Assembly: GCF_964340395.1 (NCBI RefSeq)
Contig: NC_135571.1
Coordinates: 13,291,046 to 13,355,045, forward strand
Length of the DNA: 64,000 nt
Direction of reading: 5' to 3'
Source of the DNA: Glandiceps talaboti
Lineage: Eukaryota; Hemichordata; Enteropneusta; Spengelidae
The notes under the pieces are model-generated. The model was not told where the DNA came from, searched no databases, and saw only the letters and a list, made by a program, of their open reading frames with translations. Below are positions 48,976 through 60,814 of this stretch, piece by piece; position 1 is the first letter of the stretch, and each line of letters starts with the position of its first letter. Both the position numbers and the translations under genes were made by a program.

Positions 48976-49639
48976 TTAGTCTATCTGCTAGACCTCGGAT
49001 GTTCTTCCGATAGAATACGACACACGCCCGAACATCGCTATCGAGGATGGAACAACAAGCCCTCACTGCGAACTTCGTTCTCACTGCGAACTTCGAACGT
49101 CTAGCAGCAAGATTAGTGCTAGGTCGGATACAATCAATGATCTATATATTAAACCTTGAAAGGTGTGTCAGTGATACTGCGACCCATGTTTTTATCTCTC
49201 TGAATGAACTTTGTGTAGTTTATGTATACTTCGAAAGCATGTAGGGGTGGTAGCTGCAGCAATTTTTAACATTTTTTTTGTCTCCCCAAAATTCTTTATT
49301 TTCTTGGCAAACTCTTGTTTGAAAACGAACTAATGCTAAAACGTAAGCATAATGAATATGTTACATTTTAGTATTGAGAGTATGATGAAAGAGATATGAC
49401 ATAAAGTTTGGTTGTCCTTGAAAGGGAGCGAGATCAATATTTCAATGTAAAATAAAGAACTAAATTCGCGCCATTTTATTTCTCATCCTACAAAACGATT
49501 TTGCTTAAAATTATTGCATGTTTTGTACCTTTAAATACAGATAATTCTAAAAAAAATCTCAGAAATGGAATAATTTTCCTTGTATTAAATGCATGGCGCT
49601 AAAATAAAATAAAGTCAACAAAAGAACACTTCTTTACTC

Positions 49640-50160
49640 ACTACATACTGGCTTTATATCCATACCACTACATACTACTACATACTGGCTTTGTATTCAC
49701 ACCACTACATACTACTACATACTGGCTTTGTATTCATAGCACTACATACTACTACATACTGGCTTTGTATTCACACCACTACATACTACTACATACTGGC
49801 TTTGTATTCATAGCACTACATACTACTACATACTGGCTTTGTATTCATAGCACTACATACTACTACATACTGGCTTTGTATTCATAGCACTACATACTAC
49901 TACATACTGGCTTTGTATTCATAGCACTACATACTACTACATACTGGCTTTGTATTCATAGCACTACATACTACTACATACTGGCTTTGTATTCATAGCA
50001 CTACATACTACTACATACTGACATTTTATTCATAGCACTACATACTACTACATACTGGCTTGGTATTCATAGCACTACATACTACTACATACTGGCTTTA
50101 TATTCATAGCACTACATACTACTACATACTGGCTTTATATTCATAGCACTACATACTACA
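49640..50160. repeat. 37-bp minisatellite, about 13 copies
   Basis: CACTACATACTACTACATAC plus TGGCTTTGTATTCATAG repeats with a 37-bp period and very few differences, implying recent expansion. Confidence 0.93.
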
Positions 50161-50755
50161 TCTACTCATTTGAATTTTGGTCAATAGAAGTGGGGTGGAG
50201 TCTGAGGCCTAAGTAAAAGAATTTAGTATTTTATCCGACGATGAACTATAATTTATCTTATCCCTAAATTATCATATATACATATTCTTCTGAAAATCCT
50301 TTCGTGGTATTTACACTAAATGTACAATTACTACAAAAACTTCTGCTTTGTCCTAGGCTTGAACTAGCCTTGATGAAACATGCTGTATTTTCTTACAGTG
50401 TATGGCATGTTTTCCTTTGAGTTTCCAGTGGACAAGAAATGGACAGCCTCAGTGTTATTTTATTCTTCTTTCTCCCAACTAGTAGTTACTTGTTTACAAA
50501 TAATACCCCCTTTGGAGAAAGAAGATTAATATCACATTGGAAAAAGCTGAAAATATTAAACACGACTGTTTCTACAACAATTCCTTTTGGTCTGTTTTGC
50601 AAAAGACGGGAACAAATGCAAGCATGAACGTACACACACCAACTGACAAACACACAATGCATCCATGTGGGTGACCTTAAAACTACTGACAACATAAATT
50701 AAAAGGAAAACAAATGACAATGTGTAAATAGTGGACTGTCACCTTTTCTACATTT

Positions 50756-50771
50756 AGTAATAAATAATAAT

Positions 50772-50803
<32 letters not shown>

Positions 50804-51260
50804 CGCGGCTAAAATCCAGAGCCAGTGATCAGAACCGCTTATAATACAAAACACTCATAAAAAGTACAAAATCTAAAACGGTGACATCTAAAAGAAGGCA
50901 AGATTAAAAAGATGTGTTTTCAGCATACGTTTAAAACCATTGAAATTATTACAATGACGGATTTGGAGAGGTAGAGCATTCCATAAAACTGGTGAAGCAA
51001 CACTGAAAGCCCTGTCACCATGTTTTTTTGTCCGGGCTGTAACGGTACTAAGTTTAAAATGGTCAGCATGTAGACTACGCCCCGGGACATAGAGACTGAC
51101 TAACTCACTAAGATATGGAGGACCTGAACCATGAAGACATTTAAAAGTGATGACTGAGATTTTATAAATAATGCGTTGACGTACTGGCAACCAATGTAAT
51201 TCCTGTAGAAGTGGTGTGATATGAACATGACGAATATGAAGAATTTCTACATTCAATAAA
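50756..51260 (-). mobile_element. LINE 3' end with (GTT)n tail
   Basis: The minus strand encodes the C terminus of a CR1/L2-type ORF2: LLQELHWLPVRQRIIYKISV, TFKCLHGSGPPYLSELVSLY, GRSLHADHF, KHGDRAFSVASPVLWNALPL, FKRMLKTHLF, stop at 50888. After about 85 bases of UTR it ends in (GTT)n(ATT)n at 50756-50805, a microsatellite tail typical of this group. The rest of the element is missing. Confidence 0.82.
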
Positions 51261-51674
51261 CTGTTCTTCTTGTACTAGCTGTAACTAGACAATCACAATA
51301 TTCCTTGAACTTTGTTTAAAATACCAACATTTGGACACAGTATTTGTAAAGTAGGGGTCAATTGTATCAAGGACAAGTACAGAAACAGACTGAAATCGTG
51401 ATGCATGGCATTGGGGAATTGATTTTTGGTTTCAGACCCAAAAATCAATTTGATTTGATTATATTTGATTCATTGTATTATATATGTGGAATGACGCTCT
51501 TTACTATGTTTAGTATGTTGAATGACATCATCTACTATTATATTTAAAAAAGTGACAGCAGTCACTCCATAATTTAAGTGGAATGACAGCAATTCTTATA
51601 GTTTGACAAACACAAATACAGAGAGAGACAGAGCTATAACATTAGCCATAATTTCATTACAAAGAATGCGGCTT

Positions 51675-51680
51675 TTTATT
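51675..51680 (-). terminator. Candidate poly(A) signal of B4GALNT1-like gene A
   Basis: AATAAA on the minus strand 45 bases after the stop codon at 51725. Confidence 0.5.
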
Positions 51681-51724
51681 TCCATGGAGTTCAGACGAAT
51701 ACATGCCACTTTGCCTATAAATGT

Positions 51725-53347
51725 TTAGCGAATTGTTACACATTTTAGATTATTCTTAAACATGGTATGGAGTAGAGAAGCTGTTGCATTATGTTTAGTC
51801 CGACGAAAGACGTTGTATTTCTTGATGCCCCTGTCTGGTTTGTGATGCACGACCACATCTGTACACCCCATCACACGCAGCTTCCCCAAACCATCGAAAA
51901 AGAATTCTGAATGGCCAACTCTTTCATAGAATGGGTCGAATCCGATTGTTTTTACTGCAGTCGTTCTGGCCATGAAGAAATTATCTACGCCGTCTGCTAT
52001 GAAGCAATTCGGAAACATGTCTGAGGGACGGTGCTTATTCTCTCTAGACTGTATATAGCAGTCACCGTCTTCGCCGCCATCATTGTACAAGTATACAGCT
52101 ACACGACAGCCGTAACAGCGAATTGATTTGAAAAGCAGAGTCTCACGTTCCTTTCCGTTCTGGTCACCAAAAGCACCTCCGATGAGATCGATCTTTGCCT
52201 GAGGATGTTCAAATTTTTCTAAGAAATTTTCTAGACGCGTTCGTACTGTGAAAACAAAGTCGTCATCTACCGAAACAAAATATTTGGTTCTCACTTGACT
52301 GAGTGCTAAATTGCGACCAGCAAAAAATCCTTCTCCGTACGGCATGACGTATTGTTTTACATTGGGAAGGTTGATTTTCTCCGGAAACTCGGAATCGTCA
52401 GCAACAATGATTGTCATGTCTGGGTAAAACTTATGAATACTTGAAATAAGTCTGTTGAGTGCATCGTACCGTTCAAATGTCTTGGTGATAATGGTGACTT
52501 TAGAATTGATATCAGCTGATGGACCAGGATCATATAGGATAGGTAAAACTGGTCTTTTGATGTGGATATGTATAGAAATATTAAAATTAAACATTTTAAT
52601 ATCAACCACGTCTCTTTCTCCCGTATCATAAACAATACTTTTATATTCTATATTCGCCAAAGCTGAATTAATCGCCTGTAATTGCGCCTTGTTACCTTCA
52701 ACTGTCAATACCGACGTCTCCTTTCCACTGACGATAACTTCAGTTTTACTATTCATACTGTCCGTGGTTAATACACCCCGTGAGTGTCGACATCGTATTT
52801 CAATCTTGACTAGTTTATCGTCTGGTAGAAAATCCGCTGCAGCGTTGTTGAGAGCTAGACCATGTAAATAAGTTGAACTCAATGGCGGTATTGTAATACC
52901 TCCTGCTGGATACCGAAATGGTGAAAAAGATTCGCACATCATTAATGGAGGACGAGAGCTTTCACCTTGACGTATCCAATCTTTTAGTTCGATTTGTCGC
53001 CGCTTTTTAGCAGAGCTGTCTAAATCAACCGATGACGAATATTTACAATTACATGGTGATTTGAACTCGATTGTCTTTTTCACACCCCTCATTTTGCTGT
53101 ATTCTGTCGACTTTTGTGATCTCTGTCTACTTACATGTACTGACGAGTTGGTAACGATAAATGACTTCGATTCCTGGCACGAGAACGACTGCATTGTTGA
53201 TGGTATACACACACTTGACGTGGACCAACTACCCGCTATAATCTTGTTCGGTGATATTTTCTGCAAATATTTTGTTGTAATAATTATTCCAGTTATAGCA
53301 ACAGAGAGAATCAGTACAAACCATGTTTTCTTAACCTTATATGCCAT
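51725..53347 (-). CDS. B4GALNT1-like: B4GALNT1-like glycosyltransferase A (GM2/GD2-synthase family), intronless
   Basis: A 540-residue single-exon frame from ATG 53347 to the stop at 51725. The family transfers N-acetylgalactosamine in beta-1,4 linkage to sialylated glycolipids or related glycans in the Golgi. The protein is type II: a short basic N terminus, a membrane span at 9-25 (WFVLILSVAITGIIITT), then a stem. The catalytic GT-A region starts at about 283 (VTIITKTFERYDALNRLISS), with VADDSEFP 315-322, PYGEGFFAGRNLALSQV 336-352 and the metal-binding VDDDF (361-363). It continues with DLIGGAF, DGVDNFFMART, then GHSEFFFDGLGKL 478-490 and CTDVVVHHK 495-503. These follow human B4GALNT1 closely (TKTFLRYD, FAGRNLAVSQV, WVDDDFVF, EFFLDGLG). 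The acceptor cannot be told from sequence. A tandem paralogue lies 2.2 kb upstream in the same orientation. Residues about 106-362 are nearly identical to it at DNA level. Confidence 0.93.
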   Translation of the reverse strand: MAYKVKKTWFVLILSVAITGIIITTKYLQKISPNKIIAGSWSTSSVCIPSTMQSFSCQESKSFIVTNSSVHVSRQRSQKSTEYSKMRGVKKTIEFKSPCNCKYSSSVDLDSSAKKRRQIELKDWIRQGESSRPPLMMCESFSPFRYPAGGITIPPLSSTYLHGLALNNAAADFLPDDKLVKIEIRCRHSRGVLTTDSMNSKTEVIVSGKETSVLTVEGNKAQLQAINSALANIEYKSIVYDTGERDVVDIKMFNFNISIHIHIKRPVLPILYDPGPSADINSKVTIITKTFERYDALNRLISSIHKFYPDMTIIVADDSEFPEKINLPNVKQYVMPYGEGFFAGRNLALSQVRTKYFVSVDDDFVFTVRTRLENFLEKFEHPQAKIDLIGGAFGDQNGKERETLLFKSIRCYGCRVAVYLYNDGGEDGDCYIQSRENKHRPSDMFPNCFIADGVDNFFMARTTAVKTIGFDPFYERVGHSEFFFDGLGKLRVMGCTDVVVHHKPDRGIKKYNVFRRTKHNATASLLHTMFKNNLKCVTIR

Positions 53348-53693
53348 GGTGGTATAGTTTTCGTTCTATACAGGTGTGTTGTCAGAGTTCATAAGAGTTT
53401 ACTATTACAGGTACTTGACAAGCTCTGCACACGGCACTAACACTGTGTATAGACAAACAAGCAATAGATAAGTTTTACACTTCTGCACAAGCAAATTCCC
53501 CAAGAGCGAAACTCTGCATGAACTACGGTGTAATAAAGGTGCTACTCATCTTGGTGTTACCATAGATAAATTAGGGGAGCACCCATGTTGCTGAATTGGT
53601 AAACCTAGTTTTTTTTAGCTGTAGCTGTCTGTCGAGTTTCCCAATGTATTATATATAATGGCCCAGCACAGAGAGCGCAGGAACGTGTTACAA

Positions 53694-53882
<189 letters not shown>

Positions 53883-53974
53883 TAAATAAATCGTCCAACC
53901 ATTCCTATCGTCACTGTTGGTGATCATTACATAGGATTGTATGCGCATGTCTATAAATACGTCTTCATTGGGTT

Positions 53975-54215
53975 GGTTTACCAGTGCTGCCCTTTGTCTT
54001 TTAAGGCAGCACTGATTGGTTTGATTTTAGATCCTACTTTACGTTTGCGTAATAAAGGTGTAACACAGACACATATTATTTTGTATTTGATCATACTAGA
54101 CCAAAACATTATCATTCTGGAATAGAATATTAACTCCCAAGTGACTGTGGCATCTTTGTCTTTTAAGGCGGCACTAATTGATTTGCTTTTCGATCCAATC
54201 ATACCTTATATATGG
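53975..54215 (+). repeat. Direct duplication flanking a foldback arm
   Basis: TGTCTTTTAAGGCAGCACTG and the following GATTTGATTTTAGATCC-like sequence at about 53996 recur at about 54157 (TGTCTTTTAAGGCGGCACTA). Between them, 54085-54150 is a single arm (CATTCTGGAATAGAATATTA, AAGTGACTGTGGC) of the foldback family seen whole at 41386-41625. Confidence 0.7.
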
Positions 54216-55035
54216 TATTATTGGTGGTTTATACTTGATTCTTTCGAATGTTATGCCATTAAGATGTAACACATATACATATTACTCCTATCGACAAGTA
54301 TTCATATGAGGATTCAAACATTTGTAGATTTTGTTTCAATTCAGTTTCTATTTTTTTTCAATGTTACATAAGTATAGATATCATCTTTGAAATGACATGA
54401 AAAGAAGTGTAAGTCAACTGTTGTGTATTACTAGCACTAGTACTGCTCCAGACATAAATCATTTTTAGGTGATGCATGACATATACATACAATTAACAGT
54501 TCACTTTCTTTTATGAGCCCTTCCTCTATTACATCTTCCTTTTATATTTATACCAGTCACCTCACAGTTATCATTTTGAATGTAAATTAATTCATTTTGT
54601 CTTTAAAATTAATTGAATATGTCCAGATTACAGACATTTTCACTAATTCTGCATCGTGCGATATCTCAAAAATAGAGTTATAAAAATTGGCAAATTTGGC
54701 TCAGAAGATGCATTCTGTACAATGAAGCGAGGTATTCTGAGAAACAAACAAACAAACAAACAAACAAACAAACAAACAAACAAACAAAATTTGGCGCTCC
54801 AAATCAATTTAATCCTTGCCAGAACAATGATGAAGATATTCTTTCATGGGATTTTGAACTCTTAACTTTGATTGAAAATGACCTCTTCTAACGTTTTCCA
54901 GATTTTAAAGGGTCACGCGATGCAGATTACGTGGAAATACCAAAACCTAAGCAGAAAGAAATATTAATCGACTAGTTTCACTTTTGATAGATAATATTAA
55001 TAGTCTGGTTGATAATGACTGTTATATTTCTTTTT

Positions 55036-55092
55036 GCAACACAACACAACACAACACAACACAACACAACACAACACAACACAACACACAAT
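55036..55092. repeat. (CAACA)n microsatellite
   Basis: About eleven 5-bp units between the two glycosyltransferase genes. Confidence 0.95.
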
Positions 55093-55566
55093 CATTCCCT
55101 TTCAATCCGCATTCAAGTGACAATTTTAAACTGATATTTGATGAAGTTTATTGAAAACGTACAAAGGATAGAAACGCGAATCTAAAGAAGAGGCTCAATC
55201 TGATCAATGGGTTAAATCGGCTCTGAATCTGAATCCGAAAAATAAAATTCTCGTCTGGCCCGGCCCGGCCCGGCCTGGGCGTGGCCTAAATTTTGTACCG
55301 ACCGATTTCATATAGACAAAATGTAGCAACAAACTGGTATCTTAGTGTAGAACACACGTACAGTTGCTTATTGGTTGATGCGTGGTTGTATCAAACAGAA
55401 CCGCTGAGCAGTAACCTGTAACACGCTTGTGGTGATTCTGTTCCTATACCACAGCATCCTAATATCTCATAGTCAAACTTGTACTGTAAAGTAGAACGTT
55501 AACACTACAGTCACCGTTGGTAGTCATTACACACCTGTAGCGCTCCTGTTGGAAGAACTTAAATTT

Positions 55567-57183
55567 TCATTTTCTCTCAACACATTTAAGATTATACTTG
55601 AACATAGTGTGACGTAGGGATGCACTCCTCTTATCTTTATCACCACCGTTGACGTTGGTATTGTCTTGTTTGCGTTGCACGACTACGTCTGTACATTCCA
55701 TCACACGCAGTTTCCCCAAGCCGTCCATAAAAAAGTTTGAATGGCCAAATTTTCCGACGTAAATGGGGTCAAATCCAACACTTCTTACTGTACTCGTTCT
55801 GGCCATGAAGAAATTATCTACGCTATCTGCGATGAAACAGTTTGGAAATACGTTTGATGGACTGTACTTATTCTCCAACGACTGACTATAGCAATCACCG
55901 TTATTGACGCTGTTTTCATCCTTGTAATACATAGTAGCTACATGACAGCCATAACACTCCGTCTCAAAAGACACACTTTCTTTTCCGTTCTTATCATCAC
56001 TAAAAGCACCTCCAATGAGATCGACCTTAACATCAGGGTGTTCAAATTTTTCAATGAAATTTTCTAGACGTGTTTTAACTGTGAAGATATAGTCGTCATC
56101 TACTGAAACAAAATATTTGGTTCTCACTTGACTGAGTGCTAAATTTCTTCCTGCAAAATATCCTTCTCCGTAAGGCATGGCGTATTGTTTTACATTGGGA
56201 AGGTTGATTTTCACCGGAAACTCGGAATCGTCAGCAACAATGATTGTCATGTCTGGGTAAAACTTATGAATACTTGAAATAAGTCTGTTGAGTGCATCGT
56301 ACCGTTCAAATGTCTTGGTGATAATGGTGACTTTAGAATTGATATCAGCTGATGGACCAGGATCATATAGGATAGGTAAAACTGGTCTTTTGATGTGGAT
56401 ATGTATAGAAATATTAAAATTAAACATTTTAATATCAACCACGTCTCTTTCTTCCGTATCATAAACAATACTTTTATATTCTATATTCGCTAATGCTGAA
56501 TTAATCGTCTGTAATTGCGCCTTGTTACCTTCAACTGTCATTACCGACGTCTCCTTACCACTGACGATAACTTCAGTTTTACTATTCATACTGTCCGTGG
56601 TTAACACACCCCGTGAGTGTCGACATCGTATTTCAATCTTGACTAATTTATCGTCTGGTAGAAAGCCCGCTGCCGCGTTGTTGAGAGCTAGACCGTGTAA
56701 ATAAGTTGAACTCAATGGCGGTATTGTAATACCTCCTGCTGGATACCGAAATGGTGAAAAAGATTCGCACATCATTAATGGCGGACGAGAGCTTTCACCT
56801 TGACGTATCCAATCTTTCAGTTCGATTTGTCGCCGCTTTTTAGCAGAGCTGTCTAAATCAACCGATGCCGAATATCCGTCACAACTGCATGATGATTTGT
56901 ACTCGATTCCATAATGTTGGTCGCTCTTGTTACTATTTCCGGTCCATTTAGCTGGTCCCTTTCTATGTACTGACGAGCTGCTGGTAACGGCTAACCCTGA
57001 GTCCAGGCATATGAACGATAGAGGTGTTGTTGGTGTACATACACTCAACAAGGGCCAGTTTTCCAAAATCTTCGAGGGCGTTTTTGTTAAATTCGTATAT
57101 GTCACTCGAAGAATTATGCCAGTGATAGCAACAATGAGGAAGAGTAAAAATACCGTTTTCGATGTTCTACACGTACACGTCAT
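55567..57183 (-). CDS. B4GALNT1-like: B4GALNT1-like glycosyltransferase B, intronless
   Basis: A 538-residue single-exon frame. ATG 57183 (MTCTCRTSK) is the first ATG; the frame can be read twelve bases further upstream only from a TTG. Type II topology: a membrane span at about 10-26 (VFLLFLIVAITGIIL), a stem, then the GT-A catalytic domain with TKTFERYDALNRL, VADDSEFP, FAGRNLALSQV and VDDDY (362-364). The role is as for gene A: Golgi transfer of GalNAc to a glycolipid or related glycan. Two positions conserved in gene A and in human B4GALNT1 differ: GHSEFF is GHSNFF here (Asn483), and VVVHHK is VVVQRK (Gln503). The enzyme could have altered specificity or weak activity, though the metal-binding aspartates are kept. 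The central part (about residues 107-363) is almost identical in DNA to gene A, while the stem and C-terminal quarter are clearly diverged. Confidence 0.92.
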   Translation of the reverse strand: MTCTCRTSKTVFLLFLIVAITGIILRVTYTNLTKTPSKILENWPLLSVCTPTTPLSFICLDSGLAVTSSSSVHRKGPAKWTGNSNKSDQHYGIEYKSSCSCDGYSASVDLDSSAKKRRQIELKDWIRQGESSRPPLMMCESFSPFRYPAGGITIPPLSSTYLHGLALNNAAAGFLPDDKLVKIEIRCRHSRGVLTTDSMNSKTEVIVSGKETSVMTVEGNKAQLQTINSALANIEYKSIVYDTEERDVVDIKMFNFNISIHIHIKRPVLPILYDPGPSADINSKVTIITKTFERYDALNRLISSIHKFYPDMTIIVADDSEFPVKINLPNVKQYAMPYGEGYFAGRNLALSQVRTKYFVSVDDDYIFTVKTRLENFIEKFEHPDVKVDLIGGAFSDDKNGKESVSFETECYGCHVATMYYKDENSVNNGDCYSQSLENKYSPSNVFPNCFIADSVDNFFMARTSTVRSVGFDPIYVGKFGHSNFFMDGLGKLRVMECTDVVVQRKQDNTNVNGGDKDKRSASLRHTMFKYNLKCVERK

Positions 57184-57711
57184 GTTGTTAAGCAATGAAG
57201 TCCGTATGCCGGTTATCGAAGAAGCCCCGAAAAGATAAAAGATATGATTGTTTGGCCACTAGGGGCGCTGTTTTAGAACCGGCAGTGAGGGGCCAGAATT
57301 GTAGAGCATTGTGGCAAAGCATACTAGTAGTCTATAGGCATCGTAACCACTTACTTAAGATTTTCTGTCATTCCCCCTAACGTTACGCTATAATATATAC
57401 ATTATCGCCCATCAAATAACGAAATAGCAAATTACCTCTCGTTCTCCTAATATTTCGCGTAAGTTTGGCTCTGCAATTCGACCGTGAGGAAAACCCAAAA
57501 AGTAGCAACATTTTGAAACGGGTAGTACGCTGACATCCGTCACTCACGTTTTCAGTACGTTTTCAGTGTGACCTCGTCCATTTGCGTTACCGTTGGAGAA
57601 ATTGTAGCGATTGCTTCCAGTCAAACATCGGAAGGGAAAACGGTACAAAAACAGAGGAAAGAACCCTCAAAATCACTGTATACGCTAAAGTTATTGCAGC
57701 TAGTATAAGAC

Positions 57712-57958
57712 CAATCTGATTAACATCCGATGTAGATGTCGGCTAATCGTTCATTGTTATTTTACCTTCGTTACTTTGCCTGAATTGACCTTCTTGGTAC
57801 ATGTTTACAGTTTTTAGCCTGATCGCCGCCTCTACAATCTGATTAAAATCCGATGTAGATGTCGGCTAATCGTTCATTGCTATTTTACCTTCGTTATTTT
57901 GCCTGAATTGACCTTCTTTGTACATGTTTACATTTTTTAGCCTGATCGCCTCCTCTAC
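57712..57958 (+). repeat. Tandem pair of a 123-bp dispersed repeat
   Basis: CAATCTGATTAACATCCGAT to GCCTGATCGCCGCCTCTA is followed at 57835 by a second, nearly identical copy. A third copy is at 48434-48560. Confidence 0.88.
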
Positions 57959-59507
57959 ATCTGAACTGGCGCACATGCAAACGAATTTCTGCTCAGTGAG
58001 ACACATATCCAATCAGGTTGCGTCTTACTTGTCATGGGCATACATGTACGCATTGAATATCAACAAACATCAACAAACCGTTGAATGACGAAAATTCTGG
58101 CCCTCACTTTGTCAGATATGGTGCACCCTGGCCCGATACTTTCCTGCGAAACTACTGGAAGTTCGTTAACCGGCATACGCCGTATTCGAAATAAAAATGT
58201 CTAAAAATGTGTTCTGAGAAGTGAGAGGCAATATTTGGTGTTGCACACGACACCCTACAGGGAAGTGATCGAGCAATAAACTATATGTTAGGTGTAAAAG
58301 TCAAAGCCAAAAATAAGGCCATGGAAGATAAAAAACCTGTTCAACGGATCCAACCTACACAAATTCATTTCATTTTGGGGGGTGATTGGCAACATAGCCC
58401 TCATGCGGGGCTGCACATGTCACTAAAATGGCTGATGGACTACTATGCACGTTTTGTTTCAAAATTATTTAAGGAGATTACGTTTATATTTTCTGAACAG
58501 TACATGTGCCCATATACATTTGAGTCAATTCCAAAGTATATAGATAGTGGTTTACTTGGTTCTGATGATGCATGTACAAGAGTGATCTAGAGGAACGAGC
58601 CGAATTTACGACACTGAACGCATACGGGAAGGGACAGAGGAGAAATCGGATAAATCACTGGGGGGGGGGGGCATAAAAAATTCTGATAGTCTGAAACTTG
58701 AAAGGGGGACTTGAAATGTAACTTATGTCTATGGTTTGATATTTTATGCCTCTAAATGGCCTCCTACATGGTCTTATTTTCAAAACGCTTTTCACCTTCA
58801 GAGATGTCTCCTCCCAATCACTAGCAAGGTACGGTGATAATTTCTCCCAAATGAAGTTGGGAGGTGGCTGGCTAAGTACCTCCATGTATGTTAGAGCTCA
58901 TTATGAGACATCTCATTATGCATGTGAAACCCACATCCATTGAACATTCTCGCAAACCAGAGTTACTATGGCTACCACTACACTTCGAAGGCACGTTATT
59001 AGACGTTGCCGTAAAACAGGCTGTATGTGGTTTGCGACGATGCCTTTGTAATCTCGCTTGGACTATTATTGCAGTTGGTTATCACTTTCTTTTTAATGCA
59101 TCATTGTACCGTATAATTTTACGTCACCTGTGTAGTTTGGGTGACATAGGGGAAGTTTCGTTTGGCAGGCCTTCAAAAAGTTTTCTTGGGGTGGGGTGCG
59201 GGGTGAGGGGAGTTACAAAATTGTTTAACCGTAAATTGTGTATATTTCCTAACTGTAGAATTGATAAGAAATCGCTTGCCTTACAGACAAATTGCAGGAG
59301 ATAAAATCAAAATGACTGAATAAGTACTATGTAAACTCAACTGGAAATGTTTTGTCATCGTTATATATTGCGTGACCTGTTTGCACTCACTGTACACTTG
59401 AGGGCGCTGTTCATTAACAAATATCGCTCTTGTGTGATAACAATATACTGTGATGCTTTGTTGGGATCTTTGTATAGTGTAGACGCAAATAAATATTTGG
59501 AAAATAT

Positions 59508-59640
59508 GATTCCGAGCTTCGCCTAAACACGGAGCGTCACACTACCACGTCAACGAAAGGTTAGTACAGGGCGTACAGTACAGGGATATTCGAGTACAAT
59601 TATGCAGTCAATATCAGTGCATACCCATAGGGAAAAGACA
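59508..59640 (+). mobile_element. Partial copy of the 44.7-kb foldback family
   Basis: GAGCTTCGCCTAAACAC, GTCAACGAAAGGTTAGTA, GGGCGTACAGTACAGGGATA and GAGTACAATTATGCAGTCAA match the right half of the element at 44674-44966. Confidence 0.65.
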
Positions 59641-59856
59641 AATTATCAATTTTGTTCTCGCGATTTTCCGGATTTCTAATATTATTTTCTGTATATTTCA
59701 AATAAAGTTTTAAATACTATTTCCTCTTACTGTTTTTTTTCTTTCTATTTCCTACCTGATATCAATGTCTTATCTGAGTTTATCAGCTTTGCATTAATTA
59801 GTAGCTTGCTAGAACAAACTCCATATTTACCCAAATTAACACATTATGCCGTGAGT

Positions 59857-59910
59857 GTAAACATCCACTGATCCGTGTTACCTCCATTAGTCGGATCAGT
59901 GGATGTTTAC
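59857..59910. repeat. Perfect inverted repeat, 18-bp arms
   Basis: GTAAACATCCACTGATCC and its exact reverse complement GGATCAGTGGATGTTTAC are separated by 18 bases. The origin is unknown; it could be the remains of a foldback element. Confidence 0.85.
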
Positions 59911-60143
59911 TTGTATGCATGACTGGTATGTATTGTAGTAAGAAGTCGATGTTTTGTAGCGATTCCAAGTATAACTATTCTGTGAAATGGTGTCATCTAA
60001 ATATGTAAACAACCTAAATATGGTTTAATTGTACAAAGACAGACACCATACAAATATCACAAATTTATTTGACACTTTTGTTCAATCCACACTTCGAATA
60101 ACTGAGAATAAACTACAGAGAGAGATAACTTTTTTCAACTTTC

Positions 60144-60365
60144 AACACCGATCTATGAATAAATTATAGAGACAAACTATGGCATGTTTTATTTTAACAC
60201 CAATCTATGAATAAATTATAGAGACAAATAACTTTTTTCAACTTTCAACACCGATCTATGAATAAATTATAGAGACAAACTATGGCATGTTTTATTTTAA
60301 CACCATTCTATGAATAAATTATAGAGACAAACTATGGCATGTTTTATTTTAACACCAATTTATGA
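60144..60365. repeat. Tandem repeat with ATCTATGAATAAATTATAGA units
   Basis: CTATGAATAAATTATAGAGA and AACTATGGCATGTTTTATTT alternate in about four copies, some with an extra ACTTTTTTCAACTTTCAAC piece. Confidence 0.88.
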
Positions 60366-60512
60366 CAGTGTGGAAAAGTATCAAAATAATGAGTGACAGT
60401 GTTTTTCATTCACAAATGTATTGTTTTTATTGTCAATAAAATCCAGTACAGAACTAGTGGCTCAAAACTGCCACATTACATTTTATAAAGTTCTACTTAT
60501 CCACAAATAGGA

Positions 60513-60814
60513 CTTGGTATCAAGTAAACAATACTTTGATAATACATGTGACATGATGCAGTTTGACCATCACTAATGTTATAATTATAGTTGCTAAGAG
60601 ATATTTTGAAAGTACAGAAGTATTTATATAAATTTAGTGAAGACAGATTCACCTACAGTGAGATTACAAGTAGACTGAAGATGGGAGAGATGATGCATAA
60701 TATACAGACTGTACAGTGAGTATGATATTGCTATGATGTGTAATAGCGCCACCACTGTTGGTATCAAGTAAACAATACTTTGATAATACATGTGACATGA
60801 TGCAGTTTGACCAT
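60513..60814 (+). repeat. Direct repeat of about 53 bp, 249 bp apart
   Basis: GGTATCAAGTAAACAATACT followed by TTGATAATACATGTGACATG and ATGCAGTTTGACCAT occurs at 60513 and again at 60762 without visible change. Confidence 0.88.

Larger units (their letters stand above)
44517..51724. other. Long gene-free region
   Basis: It holds two foldback elements (44674-44966, 48757-48975), dispersed repeats (45795-45990, 48434-48560), a TG microsatellite (46035-46072), two minisatellites (47075-47530, 49640-50160), a telomere-like motif (48122-48150), a perfect 16-bp-arm hairpin (47463-47507) and a LINE tail (50756-51260). I see no host gene. Confidence 0.6.

Noticed and set aside
58285-59304. Two ATG frames of 101 and 138 codons
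   Set aside because: No recognisable domain, no splice partners, and low-complexity G-run sequence lies between them.
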